Positions 44,459-52,740 of a DNA stretch of 64,000 bases are shown here, one piece after another (position 1 is the stretch's first letter; every line of letters begins with the position of its first letter). A program made the translations under genes and the position numbers. Origin of the DNA: Marinobacter sp. GTDB lineage: Bacteria > Pseudomonadota > Gammaproteobacteria > Pseudomonadales > Oleiphilaceae. The stretch spans positions 47,266 through 111,265 of the forward strand of contig JAJUKC010000002.1 in NCBI GenBank assembly GCA_029264995.1. The letters are read 5' to 3'. The notes beneath the pieces were generated by a model. It worked only from the letters and a program-made list of their open reading frames with translations. It did no database searches and was not told the origin of the DNA.

Positions 44459-45597
44459 CTGGAACGCTCCCTGGCCGCGAGGCTCTCCATTCCGGATGGA
44501 TTACCCGCCTTCGGTGAGCGTCCAGGCTTTGTTCCAACTACCTCATAGCGGTGCTTTAATCGCAGGAATCGTTTTTCGAGAAAATGGTAAGACGCTGAGG
44601 CAAGCACACCACTGAGAATCACGCCAGCCAGGAGCTGTAACCACTCGGGGAGAAAATTCAGTTTGTCGCCGGCCTGCAGGCCCCATACATGCCAAAGATA
44701 GATCGGGTAGGATATAACTCCGAGATAGACCGACACAGGGTGGTTCAACCAGCCCCAGAAAGCCCCTGAGCTGAGCCTGATCAATTGCAACAATAGAATC
44801 GCGAGCAACAACGCATCAACCGTAAACGCCGGGCCGTAGGCATAATCGCCGCTGCCGTACTCTTTTGACAGGAACAACAGGCCCAAGGGGATAAAAGGCA
44901 TCCAAAACCGGCTGCTGATGCTATTGAACACGGACATCCAACGCGGCTTTTGCGCCAGAAACGCCAAAAGGCATCCCAGAGCCAGATTATCAAAACGCGT
45001 ATCGAACGCGTTGTAGGCGTAGGATGGTCCGTAGTCCAGGTAGGTATAGGAATAGGAGCGCCAAGCCAATACAACCAAACTGGCAATAATCAGGAAGGCA
45101 ACCGCGTACTCCCGGCCGCGCCTCATCAGAAATACGAAAAGCATCGGCCAGATCAGATAGAACTGCTCTTCAACGGCCAGAGACCACACATGCGCAATGG
45201 ACGACGACGAATGTCCCCCCAGCGCGTTGTGGTAGTTCATAAAATAGAACAAGCCGGGGACTATGGCTTCTTTGATGTCGTCATTTCCGCGGAACAAATC
45301 CCACGAAATCGATACCAGTAAGAAAGCGTAGTAAGCCGGGAAGATGCGAAGAGACCGGCGCATGTAAAACTTTCTGAAGGAAACGGTTCCCGTTTTGGCA
45401 TGTTCCTTTAACAAAAGCCAGGTAATCAAAAACCCACTCAGAACGAAGAAGCCAGCCACGCCATGGCGTGCCGAAAAGAACAGCGTGCCTACCCCTGAGT
45501 GAGCCAGCACCACGGCCATCACGGCAACCATTCGAAATCCATCAAGCCCGGGGAGTTTTTTCTCCTCCAGCAAGGCTTCCAGGTTGGGCAATGCCAT
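44455..45597 (-). CDS. Acyltransferase family 3 (OafA/YrhL-like) membrane protein
   Basis: 380 aa with about ten helices. Family motifs: LDGFRMVAVMAVVLAHSG (the R/H pair), GVAGFFVLSGFLITWLLLKEH, FYMRRSLRIFPAYYAFLL and SIAHVWSLAVEEQFYLIWPMLF. Such enzymes O-acylate cell-surface sugars across the inner membrane. It overlaps the neighbouring genes by ATGA and TAATG. Likely it acetylates the exopolysaccharide; the acyl donor is unknown. Confidence 0.92.
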   Translation of the reverse strand: MALPNLEALLEEKKLPGLDGFRMVAVMAVVLAHSGVGTLFFSARHGVAGFFVLSGFLITWLLLKEHAKTGTVSFRKFYMRRSLRIFPAYYAFLLVSISWDLFRGNDDIKEAIVPGLFYFMNYHNALGGHSSSSIAHVWSLAVEEQFYLIWPMLFVFLMRRGREYAVAFLIIASLVVLAWRSYSYTYLDYGPSYAYNAFDTRFDNLALGCLLAFLAQKPRWMSVFNSISSRFWMPFIPLGLLFLSKEYGSGDYAYGPAFTVDALLLAILLLQLIRLSSGAFWGWLNHPVSVYLGVISYPIYLWHVWGLQAGDKLNFLPEWLQLLAGVILSGVLASASYHFLEKRFLRLKHRYEVVGTKPGRSPKAGNPSGMESLAARERSS

Positions 45598-46754
45598 TAT
45601 CCCTTCCTTGGGTTCCAGACAACCTTCTTTTCGCCCTTGGCGAAGGCGACAAATGCCTTAAAGGACGCAAGGTTTAACAATACGAAGTAGTAAGGCAGGG
45701 CATACACGGTAGAAAGCGATTGCCCCCGGCTTTCTTTTTGATAGCCCGCCCACGCGAAATAGAGAAACAGGCCGTACCCTATCGCGGCTAACGCATACAA
45801 CCCTTTCACCGGCGCCAGGTAAAGGGCAGCAATCGCAAGGGTTATCATGGGTGCAAAGGCCGCGTAGCGCAGCAGCTTGTGGGAGATAAGCTGCCAGGCA
45901 AACACTGGATCGTTGGCCGGGCTCATGAGCTGTTTCATGTCTTTGAGCGCCCACAGTGCACGGAGGCTTACCCGCACCCGCATGCTGAATTCACTGCCCC
46001 CATCGCTTAACGCTTCTTCCTTGAGCAGCGCCCCAGGTTCATAAACAACGCGGTACCCCTGCTCAACCACTTTGAGTGGCTGAACAAAATCCGGCAACTG
46101 ATCGGCATTCAGCTCGGAATGCAGTTCTTTACGCATGGCGTCAATGCCACCGTCAACGCCCACCACAGAGCCTACCAGAGTCTCCTGTGCCCTGAGCCAG
46201 TTCTCATACTTCATGTAAGCGCTGCAGCCGTCGCCAATCAGGGCGCCCTCCGGGTTCACATAGACCATTTTTCCGGTTACGTATCCCACCGCTGGGTCGT
46301 TGAAGTTACTCACCAGTGCTTTCAGGGCTTGTTGATCCCATTCGGAGTTGGCATCCGAGAACGCCAGGATCTCCCCTTCCGCATGCTGTTTGAGCATGTT
46401 GAGCCCCGCGGTTTTGCCCTGACGGGGTACCTGACGAAACAGTTTGACCGGGAAAGGCGCATCAGCAGCAACAGCCTGGACAATCTCGTCGGTTCCGTCC
46501 TCCGACTCATCGGAAACCACCAGGATCTCCAATTGCTCCCTGGGATAGTCCAACGCCAGCTTATTCCTGAGTGTAGCCTCAATGTCTTTGGCCTCGTTGT
46601 AGGCGGCGATAAGAATCGAGACTTTCGGCTGGTAAGCGCCGCTTTTGTTTACGGGCAAGGGTCGTGCGGATGCCAGCAGTCTGATACAGACGGGATAGCC
46701 GAAGTAGATGTAAGCCAACAACAGGAAAGATATCCAGAATACTGCGACCATCAT
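45597..46754 (-). CDS. Membrane-bound family 2 glycosyltransferase
   Basis: 385 aa. An N-terminal helix (VFWISFLLLAYIYFGYPVCIRLL) is followed by a GT-A domain with KVSILIAAYNEAKDIEATLRNKL, ILVVSDESEDGTDEIV, AFSDANSEWD (D-x-N) and EEALSDGGSEFSMRVRVSLRALW. The ED and RxxRW-like features recall processive, cellulose-synthase-like transferases. C-terminal helices (FAPMITLAIAALYLAP; ALAAIGYGLFLYFAWAGY) complete the anchor. It overlaps the deacetylase gene by ATGA. It could elongate or initiate the glycan at the membrane. Confidence 0.9.
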   Translation of the reverse strand: MMVAVFWISFLLLAYIYFGYPVCIRLLASARPLPVNKSGAYQPKVSILIAAYNEAKDIEATLRNKLALDYPREQLEILVVSDESEDGTDEIVQAVAADAPFPVKLFRQVPRQGKTAGLNMLKQHAEGEILAFSDANSEWDQQALKALVSNFNDPAVGYVTGKMVYVNPEGALIGDGCSAYMKYENWLRAQETLVGSVVGVDGGIDAMRKELHSELNADQLPDFVQPLKVVEQGYRVVYEPGALLKEEALSDGGSEFSMRVRVSLRALWALKDMKQLMSPANDPVFAWQLISHKLLRYAAFAPMITLAIAALYLAPVKGLYALAAIGYGLFLYFAWAGYQKESRGQSLSTVYALPYYFVLLNLASFKAFVAFAKGEKKVVWNPRKG

Positions 46755-47653
46755 GCCATCCCTGCCACAGAGCTGGAACCTAGGGTGTTCGATGAGGGCT
46801 CAAGAACCCCTTCGCTTTCCAGAACCTGGCTCATGGTGGTAAACCGGAAATCCGACAGCAACTTGGTCAATCGTTGTTCACATACGTCAAGGTTGTTGTA
46901 ATGACGGAAACGGGAGAACCATTTTACCTCTAGCCTGGGTTGCCCCGGGTCGATTTCCCAGGGATGCAGATAGAATACAAATGGCCGTTGCTGACGATTG
47001 ATGCTGCCCAGGCCCCAGCGGCTGAACCAATACGGAAACAACCGGAAGTACCCCCCACCTGCGATAGGTAGCGTGTAGCCCGGGAACTGCAACGTGCTGA
47101 GAGGGAACTCGGCAAGCTCATAGCCCTTATCAGTAGTCAACCGGTGGGGCCAACGGGGTGTTCCCGGCATTCCATAACGGTCGTGGTGAACCGGGAAGAT
47201 AGACGAATCCCAGGTAAACCCCTCCTCCGCCAGAATATCCAGCGCCCAGCGGGACTGGTTCGTAATGGAGTAGCTCGCAGCCCGGTAGCCCGTAATGGGC
47301 TCTCCGGTAATGTCTTCGAGAATCTGTTTAGATCTACGAGTCTCTTCCCGGAAAACCTCTGGTGTCTGGTTGTAGATAAGCTGGTGACTGTAGCCGTGAC
47401 TGGCAACCTCGTGCCCCGCATTCTGTATGGCTTTCACAAGCGCAGGAGACTTGTTTGCGACCCAGCCCAATGTGAAGAACGTAGCTTTACATTGTTGGCT
47501 ATCGAGCAATTCCAATAGCCGATTTACGTTGGCCTCCACCCGGTATTCCATGGCGTGCCAATCATCACGGTCGACTGCCTCTGCCAACGCCGCTACCTGA
47601 AAGTAGTCTTCGACATCGATGGTCAATGCGTTAGAAATCGAATGCTTGGTCAT
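46751..47653 (-). CDS. XrtA-system polysaccharide deacetylase (DUF3473 type)
   Basis: 300 aa from the ATG at 47653, which overlaps the upstream stop as ATGA; the track adds 27 upstream codons. It opens NALTIDVEDYFQVAAL, the hallmark of exosortase-locus deacetylases (catalytic TxDxED form). Next are ATFFTLGWVANKSPALVKAIQ, EVASHGYSHQLIYNQTPEVFREE (metal His pair) and TGYRAASYSI. The C-terminal block LEVKWFSRFRHYNNLDVCEQRL is the DUF3473 part. It has no signal peptide. The third deacetylase and the one most specific to XrtA loci. Confidence 0.93.
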   Translation of the reverse strand: MTKHSISNALTIDVEDYFQVAALAEAVDRDDWHAMEYRVEANVNRLLELLDSQQCKATFFTLGWVANKSPALVKAIQNAGHEVASHGYSHQLIYNQTPEVFREETRRSKQILEDITGEPITGYRAASYSITNQSRWALDILAEEGFTWDSSIFPVHHDRYGMPGTPRWPHRLTTDKGYELAEFPLSTLQFPGYTLPIAGGGYFRLFPYWFSRWGLGSINRQQRPFVFYLHPWEIDPGQPRLEVKWFSRFRHYNNLDVCEQRLTKLLSDFRFTTMSQVLESEGVLEPSSNTLGSSSVAGMA

Positions 47654-49158
47654 GGCGCTTGCATCGCCTCCGGTTTTTCCTGCAGAGAACAACGGTGAAG
47701 CTCTACCGCTATATTGCTGTATGCGCTCTCGCACGGGCCTAAGGTAGATTCAACCTGTTCTCGGTACTGTTCCAGCTTCCTACTTTCCGCTTCTGAGAGA
47801 TGGGTCGTCACCAACCATATGGTTCGGTAGTGATCGAGCCCACTCAATTCGGCGGGGTAATCATCCGTGGTTCTGAAATAGTTCTCTGGTACTAACTCGA
47901 ACGGCAACGACTTGAGGCCGCAATCAAGCGGAGCCTGCTTCTGGTAATAATTGATGGCAGCCTGCCCCCTCGGGTTCATATAAAGCACTGCCTGACCGGT
48001 AGAGCAATGCTCTGCGAGGTAATGAAAAACGCCTGCCCAACGATTCGGTTCGCGATGTGTATAAGCGTGAGCAGACACTGCGAGGAACAGCATCGCCAGT
48101 GCCATCGGTGCAAGAGCCCAGGAACGAAACACCTTTGCGGCTCCGATAGCCCCGAGCATCAGATAAAAAGGCATGAACGGTGTGAAAAAGCGTGTCGAGA
48201 AAACCGGCTCAACCTGAGAAACCAGAAATACAATCCCAACAGGCACCACAGCGATGACGAGCGCGCTAATCCATAGTTGGAGCGGCCTGTTTCCCCGCAC
48301 TTTCACTCCACCCTCGGAATGCAGCAGCCACAACAAGCCGATCGGTATCAGACTGCCTAAAGCAAGCAGCAAGCCAAAGCGCACCAGGTCACTGGCCTCC
48401 GGCGCGGCTCCGGAATAATCAAAACCAAGGTAAATCAGAGATCTCAGGTCGGGGGTGGTCAGCCACGCCAGTTGGCCACTTTCCTTGAACACCACAAACG
48501 CAAGAATAGGAAGAAAACTCAGTCCGATGAGAATGTGGGCGCCCAACCACTTACCCACATCCCCACGCCCCTTCAGTGAAGGTAAGGCCATCAGGCCGAG
48601 ACAAAATATGCCAAGCGCGATAAAAAAATGGGTATGTACTGCAAACATCCCCGCTAATGCGTACCACAACCAGTATCCCCGATTACCGTCGAGTACGATG
48701 CGAGTCCAGCAGAACCACATGAGCGCCATGAACAGCAGGGCAAGCGCATAGCCCCGAATCTCGACACTGTATCGGGCGAGATAGAAATGGCAGAGGCTAA
48801 GAGCCAGGAAAGAAAATGCAGCTCTTAAGCCAAAATACTTACGTATCGGCAGGAACATTAGCCAGAGCGCGCCGGCAAAACACACCAGGGAAAATAGCCG
48901 AAGGAAAAGCTCTGATTCTGCGGCCATGCTCCAGATCTTGAGCAGGATGTAATACAGAGCCATGTTCGCTTCATATCGGGCAATGAATTGAAACAAATCG
49001 CCCCAGTTCAGGTCGATAAAATAGGTCGTCAGCGCTTCATCAAACCATACACCCTCGCTGAGGCTGTAGTTCAGGCCATAAAACAAACATAGGCCGACCG
49101 CTACCAGCAAGGCGACAACCCACAGGTTTCTCTCGGCAACAGATAGTTGGGAGGTCAT
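47650..49158 (-). CDS. GT39/ArnT-like membrane glycosyltransferase
   Basis: 502 aa with about eleven helices, GT-C fold. The first periplasmic loop carries SEGVWFDEALTTYF, with the Asp-Glu pair of GT39/ArnT-type enzymes that use polyprenyl-phosphate sugars. The C-terminal soluble domain starts near FHYLAEHCSTGQAVLYMNPRG. It lies directly downstream of the GtrB- and GtrA-like genes (overlap of 4 bp at 49155-49158), suggesting a three-part module: GtrB charges a lipid carrier, GtrA flips it, and this enzyme transfers the sugar in the periplasm. Confidence 0.87.
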   Translation of the reverse strand: MTSQLSVAERNLWVVALLVAVGLCLFYGLNYSLSEGVWFDEALTTYFIDLNWGDLFQFIARYEANMALYYILLKIWSMAAESELFLRLFSLVCFAGALWLMFLPIRKYFGLRAAFSFLALSLCHFYLARYSVEIRGYALALLFMALMWFCWTRIVLDGNRGYWLWYALAGMFAVHTHFFIALGIFCLGLMALPSLKGRGDVGKWLGAHILIGLSFLPILAFVVFKESGQLAWLTTPDLRSLIYLGFDYSGAAPEASDLVRFGLLLALGSLIPIGLLWLLHSEGGVKVRGNRPLQLWISALVIAVVPVGIVFLVSQVEPVFSTRFFTPFMPFYLMLGAIGAAKVFRSWALAPMALAMLFLAVSAHAYTHREPNRWAGVFHYLAEHCSTGQAVLYMNPRGQAAINYYQKQAPLDCGLKSLPFELVPENYFRTTDDYPAELSGLDHYRTIWLVTTHLSEAESRKLEQYREQVESTLGPCESAYSNIAVELHRCSLQEKPEAMQAP

Positions 49159-50138
49159 TTTACCGGTTCCCTGGCTGCCGCAATTACGGAATTCTTGCGC
49201 TCGTTCTCGCTGCCTCGCACGTGTTCCTGAATCAGGTACAGTGGACGTCGCTTGGTCTCATCGAACATCCGCCCGAGATATTCTCCCAATACACCAAGGA
49301 ACATCAGCTGGATTCCGCCAATAAACAGAATCACTGTCATGAGCGACGGGTAACCTGGAACCGGATCGCCCCAGAGCAGGGTTTTGACAACAACATAGGC
49401 TCCATACACAAACGAGCCGAAAGCCAACAAGACACCGATATAAGAGGCCAGTTTCAGCGGAAGCGTGGTAAACGATGTGATGCCGTCCAGGGCAAAATTC
49501 CATAGCTTCCAGTAGTTGAATTTGGTGTCACCCGCATGTCGAGGATCACGCGAGTACTTAAGCGCTATCTGTGGGTAACCGATCCACGAAAACAGCCCTT
49601 TCATGAAGCGGTTTGATTCCGGCAGGCTCTTCAGCGCATTGACCGCCCGACGACTCAATAATCGAAAATCACCGGTATCGCGGGGAATCGAGAATCGCCC
49701 AACATGAGCCATTAATCGGTAAAAGGCACTGGCGGTCACTTTCTTCGTAAACGATTCGCCATGACGTTCCGTTCTCTGGCCATAGACCGTGTCGTAGCCT
49801 TGCCGCCAAAGCTTGAGCATGTCTGGAATGAGTTCGGGGGGATCCTGCAGGTCTGCATCGATAATAATGACCGCATCGCTATCGACATGATCCAGGCCTG
49901 CGGTCAGCGCGGCTTCCTTTCCGAAATTCCGAGACAGCCTTATCAAGGAAACGCGGGGATCATCCTGAATCAGGTCGTGAAGCAGTTCTATGGACCGATC
50001 TGAGCTACCGTCATCAATAAATAACAACTCGAAACGGGTACCTTTCAAAGTCTCACAAACATCGACTGTTCTGCGATAGAACTCGCCAATCACCGCTTCC
50101 TCATTGTAAACCGGCACTAAAACAGTCAAAGAATCCAT
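49155..50138 (-). CDS. GtrB/DPM1-like polyprenyl-phosphate glycosyltransferase
   Basis: 327 aa. GT-A motifs: LTVLVPVYNEEAVIGEFYRRTVDV, LLFIDDGSSDRSIELL, IRLSRNFGKEAALTAGLDHV, VIIIDADLQDPPELIP (DxD) and RRAVNALKSLPESNRFMKGLFSWIGY. Two C-terminal helices (LASYIGVLLAFGSFVYGAYVVV; LMTVILFIGGIQLMFLGVLGEYLGRM) are standard for GtrB. It makes a polyprenyl-phosphate sugar at the cytosolic face. gtrA lies 13 bp upstream and the GT39 gene overlaps downstream. Confidence 0.93.
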   Translation of the reverse strand: MDSLTVLVPVYNEEAVIGEFYRRTVDVCETLKGTRFELLFIDDGSSDRSIELLHDLIQDDPRVSLIRLSRNFGKEAALTAGLDHVDSDAVIIIDADLQDPPELIPDMLKLWRQGYDTVYGQRTERHGESFTKKVTASAFYRLMAHVGRFSIPRDTGDFRLLSRRAVNALKSLPESNRFMKGLFSWIGYPQIALKYSRDPRHAGDTKFNYWKLWNFALDGITSFTTLPLKLASYIGVLLAFGSFVYGAYVVVKTLLWGDPVPGYPSLMTVILFIGGIQLMFLGVLGEYLGRMFDETKRRPLYLIQEHVRGSENERKNSVIAAAREPVK

Positions 50139-50151
50139 TCTCGGCGCTCGC

Positions 50152-50559
50152 TTAAGTCCCGAAGGTCCAGGACTTATTAAGTAAAAAAGTAATCAGAAAC
50201 ACTAATCCCGTGGCAAGAACCTGAGCCACAATGTATTGCAGAGCGAAAAGGCTATTTAAAACAAACATGGCCGCCAGATTGATGCAGAAACCCACCGCAG
50301 CAATAATCATGAATTTTACGGCCGTGTGCCCGTAGCTCTTGCCCCGAGCATCAAATACGAATCGGCGATTGAGCTCGTGATTTACAACCGCGCCGAGAAC
50401 GAAACCAATGGATGTTGCGCTCAATACCGAGAGCCCAAAAATCTCTACCGTGCTCAATAGCATGGCGTAGTGCGCCATTGTTCCTACGACACCCGCAGCT
50501 CCATAACGAAAGAGAGCCGCGACGTTACTTTGCGTGCCCAAGAACATATCGCGGCTCAC
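50152..50559 (-). CDS. GtrA-family membrane protein
   Basis: 135 aa with four helices and the GtrA start region LFRYGAAGVVGTMAHYAMLLS. FVLGAVVNHELNRRFVF and VLATGLVFLITFLLNKSWTF are typical. GtrA proteins are proposed flippases for polyprenyl-phosphate sugars. The C-terminal NKSWTFGT is the classic ending. It overlaps the outer-membrane protein gene by ATGA (50556-50559) and precedes gtrB. Confidence 0.93.
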   Translation of the reverse strand: MSRDMFLGTQSNVAALFRYGAAGVVGTMAHYAMLLSTVEIFGLSVLSATSIGFVLGAVVNHELNRRFVFDARGKSYGHTAVKFMIIAAVGFCINLAAMFVLNSLFALQYIVAQVLATGLVFLITFLLNKSWTFGT

Positions 50560-51842
50560 CTCAGTCGGTATTCCAGACCAACCAACACCCAGTTCTCATC
50601 GTACTCCCGACTGGAAATATCGCTGGACTTGGTGTCGTGCCCTACCCTGGCCAACAAACTCAAATCCCTGGTTGCCTGGTGCTCAGCGCCGATCACAAGC
50701 CGGGCAACTTCGTCCTGGGTGTCGTCGCGTTCATAACTCAGGTGGTCGAAGCCCAGCGCCAGGTATCCGGTGGTCAGTTCCGAAAACTGGCGAGAATAGC
50801 GGGCATTAATGCCGGCTTTGTCTTCTTTCTCGTCGCTTTCCAGGTAATCCGAGCGATAAGCATAGAGGTCAAGATTCAGTGAGGAGGCGTCGGAAAACTG
50901 CTTGTTGATGCCGGTCGACAAAACGCTGTTTTCAACGGTGATGCTTTCGCGGAGGTTGAACTCGAACTCTCCGAAACGAAGGTCAAGCGTGGACGTGCGG
51001 TCTGTCAGCTCCCTTGAGGCATTCAGGTACCATTCGGTACTCGGATTGATTTGCCGGGTAAGGTTTATCTGGCCTACCAGCCCATCGCTCGACTGGTTGG
51101 TATTGGCGTAATCCGTTTCGATTTCACTCACGCCAACAGAACCGGAAAGAGACGTGGTCGCCCAACGGTTCTCGAAGGTAACCTGGGCACTATTCACATC
51201 CACTTCTGCGCCATAGTCGAACTCGGTTTGACTGTGGGAAACGCTCAGGCCCCCGGTGAATGTTGAACTGAACAGGTGGTTCCAGGCGATAGAACCGGTA
51301 TAGCGCTCACTGTCCGTTTCCTCCGGTTCGTCGTACTCGGTGTTGGCATAGCGGGCAGAAAGATTGAGCCAGTTGGTGTCATTCAGACGCCAGAGGTATC
51401 TGGGGCCAGTGCTGAACACGTTTTTTCTGGTTCGGTTGTCCGGTGTGTCGCTCTGGCGAGTGTCCTGGTTCACTTCCCTCAGGTTGTTGTCCACTTCCCA
51501 GTAAAGCTGGTTGGCGAGCTCGCAATCGCCCTGGAAGTCCATTTCCGCGAAGCTCTCGCTGTCAAAGCTATCGTCCTGCCACCAGGAATACCCCAGAGTG
51601 CCCAGGAAATCAGCGTTGCAGCGTCCGGGATCTGTCTGGTAACCAGCGGTAAGGTAGGCACGGGTCTCGAAATCGCTGTCTTCATTCGTATCTGCTTTGC
51701 GGGCATTGTCGGTGAAGCGGCTGTCCAGCCCGAACGTGACCTCACTTTGCGCAAACACGGGGAACGAGCAGGCACCAGCCAGTAACATTACTGGTATTGC
51801 CTTTACTGCAACGGGTGTCCCTACCCTCTGCTGATCAGCCAT
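50556..51842 (-). CDS. Outer-membrane beta-barrel protein of the XrtA exopolysaccharide system
   Basis: 428 aa. Signal peptide ending SFPVFAQ. The mature protein is an alternating amphipathic beta pattern with aromatic belts (such as FLGTLGYSWWQDDSF; WLNLSARYANTEYDE) and ends in LVGLEYRLR, a typical barrel C-terminus. Proteins of this kind, often annotated as PEP-CTERM-associated outer-membrane proteins, occur in exosortase A loci between the tyrosine kinase and deacetylase genes, as here. A role as the outer-membrane pore for the polysaccharide is likely but not shown by sequence. Confidence 0.85.
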   Translation of the reverse strand: MADQQRVGTPVAVKAIPVMLLAGACSFPVFAQSEVTFGLDSRFTDNARKADTNEDSDFETRAYLTAGYQTDPGRCNADFLGTLGYSWWQDDSFDSESFAEMDFQGDCELANQLYWEVDNNLREVNQDTRQSDTPDNRTRKNVFSTGPRYLWRLNDTNWLNLSARYANTEYDEPEETDSERYTGSIAWNHLFSSTFTGGLSVSHSQTEFDYGAEVDVNSAQVTFENRWATTSLSGSVGVSEIETDYANTNQSSDGLVGQINLTRQINPSTEWYLNASRELTDRTSTLDLRFGEFEFNLRESITVENSVLSTGINKQFSDASSLNLDLYAYRSDYLESDEKEDKAGINARYSRQFSELTTGYLALGFDHLSYERDDTQDEVARLVIGAEHQATRDLSLLARVGHDTKSSDISSREYDENWVLVGLEYRLR

Positions 51843-52740
51843 TGATCACCGCTCCTACAAACTTGTCCGGATTGAAAGCCGTCGCAGCTTGTTCGGCCGT
51901 CGCCGCAGTGATCTTGCCGTGAGGTACCACCAGCATGGCGTAATCGCAGAGTTCGGTCAGAATGCGGGCATCCGGAGATTCGGATATCGGCGCCGTGTCC
52001 AGCACGATGAAACGGTCCGGATAGCGACGGCGGATCGCCTGCAGGAACTGCTTCATCCGGAATGAAGTGAAAAATTCTGCTGGCGTTTCACGGCGACTGC
52101 CCGCCGGAATCAGTCTCAGCCTGGGAATACCGGTTGGATAGAGTATCCGGGCAATGTCGTAATCCGGGTCGTCAAGAAAATCTGTCAGCCCGGTCTCCGG
52201 CATCACATCCAGCGTGGAATGCAACGAAGGTTCACGCAGATTGCAGTCGATGATCAAAGCCGTCTTGGCCTGGTCGAAAGCAAAGGCGGCCGCGAGATTC
52301 AGGGCCACAAACGAGGAACCGGCGCCAGAGCTGGCCCCGCTCACTACCAGGGTGAAGTTGTTGCCCCCGGAAACCTCAAGCAGCTTGGTTCTAAGATCCC
52401 GGAAACGGTTGACCAGGGTGCGGTTTCGGGATTCGGGATAGATAATCCGCCGCTCGTCGAGGTCGTCGTGCGTGAGCCGACGCGGCTCCTGCATTCGCAC
52501 GATCTGTTTGCTGATAACGTACTTATCAACCGCGCCTGGGCCAAGTTCAAGGGAGCTCGGCACCAGCATCCGGGAATCTTCGTCATCATGAAAATCCAGT
52601 TCCTGCTTCAGCCGTTCCTTGCGCTTCAGCCAAAAGGAATGCTCTTCACTTGCTGCCGGGCCACTGCCGGGTCTCTCATTGCCAGAATCCTGGGATTCTG
52701 CGGGATCAAATCCGGGCTGATCATTTCGTTGTTCTGGCAT
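51835..52740 (-). CDS. CpsD/CapB-like tyrosine-autokinase homologue with a degenerate P-loop
   Basis: 301 aa. The fold matches the exosortase-locus tyrosine autokinase: a disordered N-terminus, VNRFRDLRTKLLE, then the nucleotide domain. Walker A' is ALIIDCNLREPSLH (Asp165) and Walker B is RFIVLDTAPISE. The P-loop however reads SGASSGAGSSF, with Ser at about 142 where the catalytic Lys of GxGK[ST] belongs. The protein ends at KFVGAVING without the Tyr-rich tail of active BY-kinases. It may be a non-catalytic partner of the Wzz-like protein next to it. It overlaps that gene's stop by one base and the barrel gene by 8 bp. Confidence 0.87.
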   Translation of the reverse strand: MPEQRNDQPGFDPAESQDSGNERPGSGPAASEEHSFWLKRKERLKQELDFHDDEDSRMLVPSSLELGPGAVDKYVISKQIVRMQEPRRLTHDDLDERRIIYPESRNRTLVNRFRDLRTKLLEVSGGNNFTLVVSGASSGAGSSFVALNLAAAFAFDQAKTALIIDCNLREPSLHSTLDVMPETGLTDFLDDPDYDIARILYPTGIPRLRLIPAGSRRETPAEFFTSFRMKQFLQAIRRRYPDRFIVLDTAPISESPDARILTELCDYAMLVVPHGKITAATAEQAATAFNPDKFVGAVING

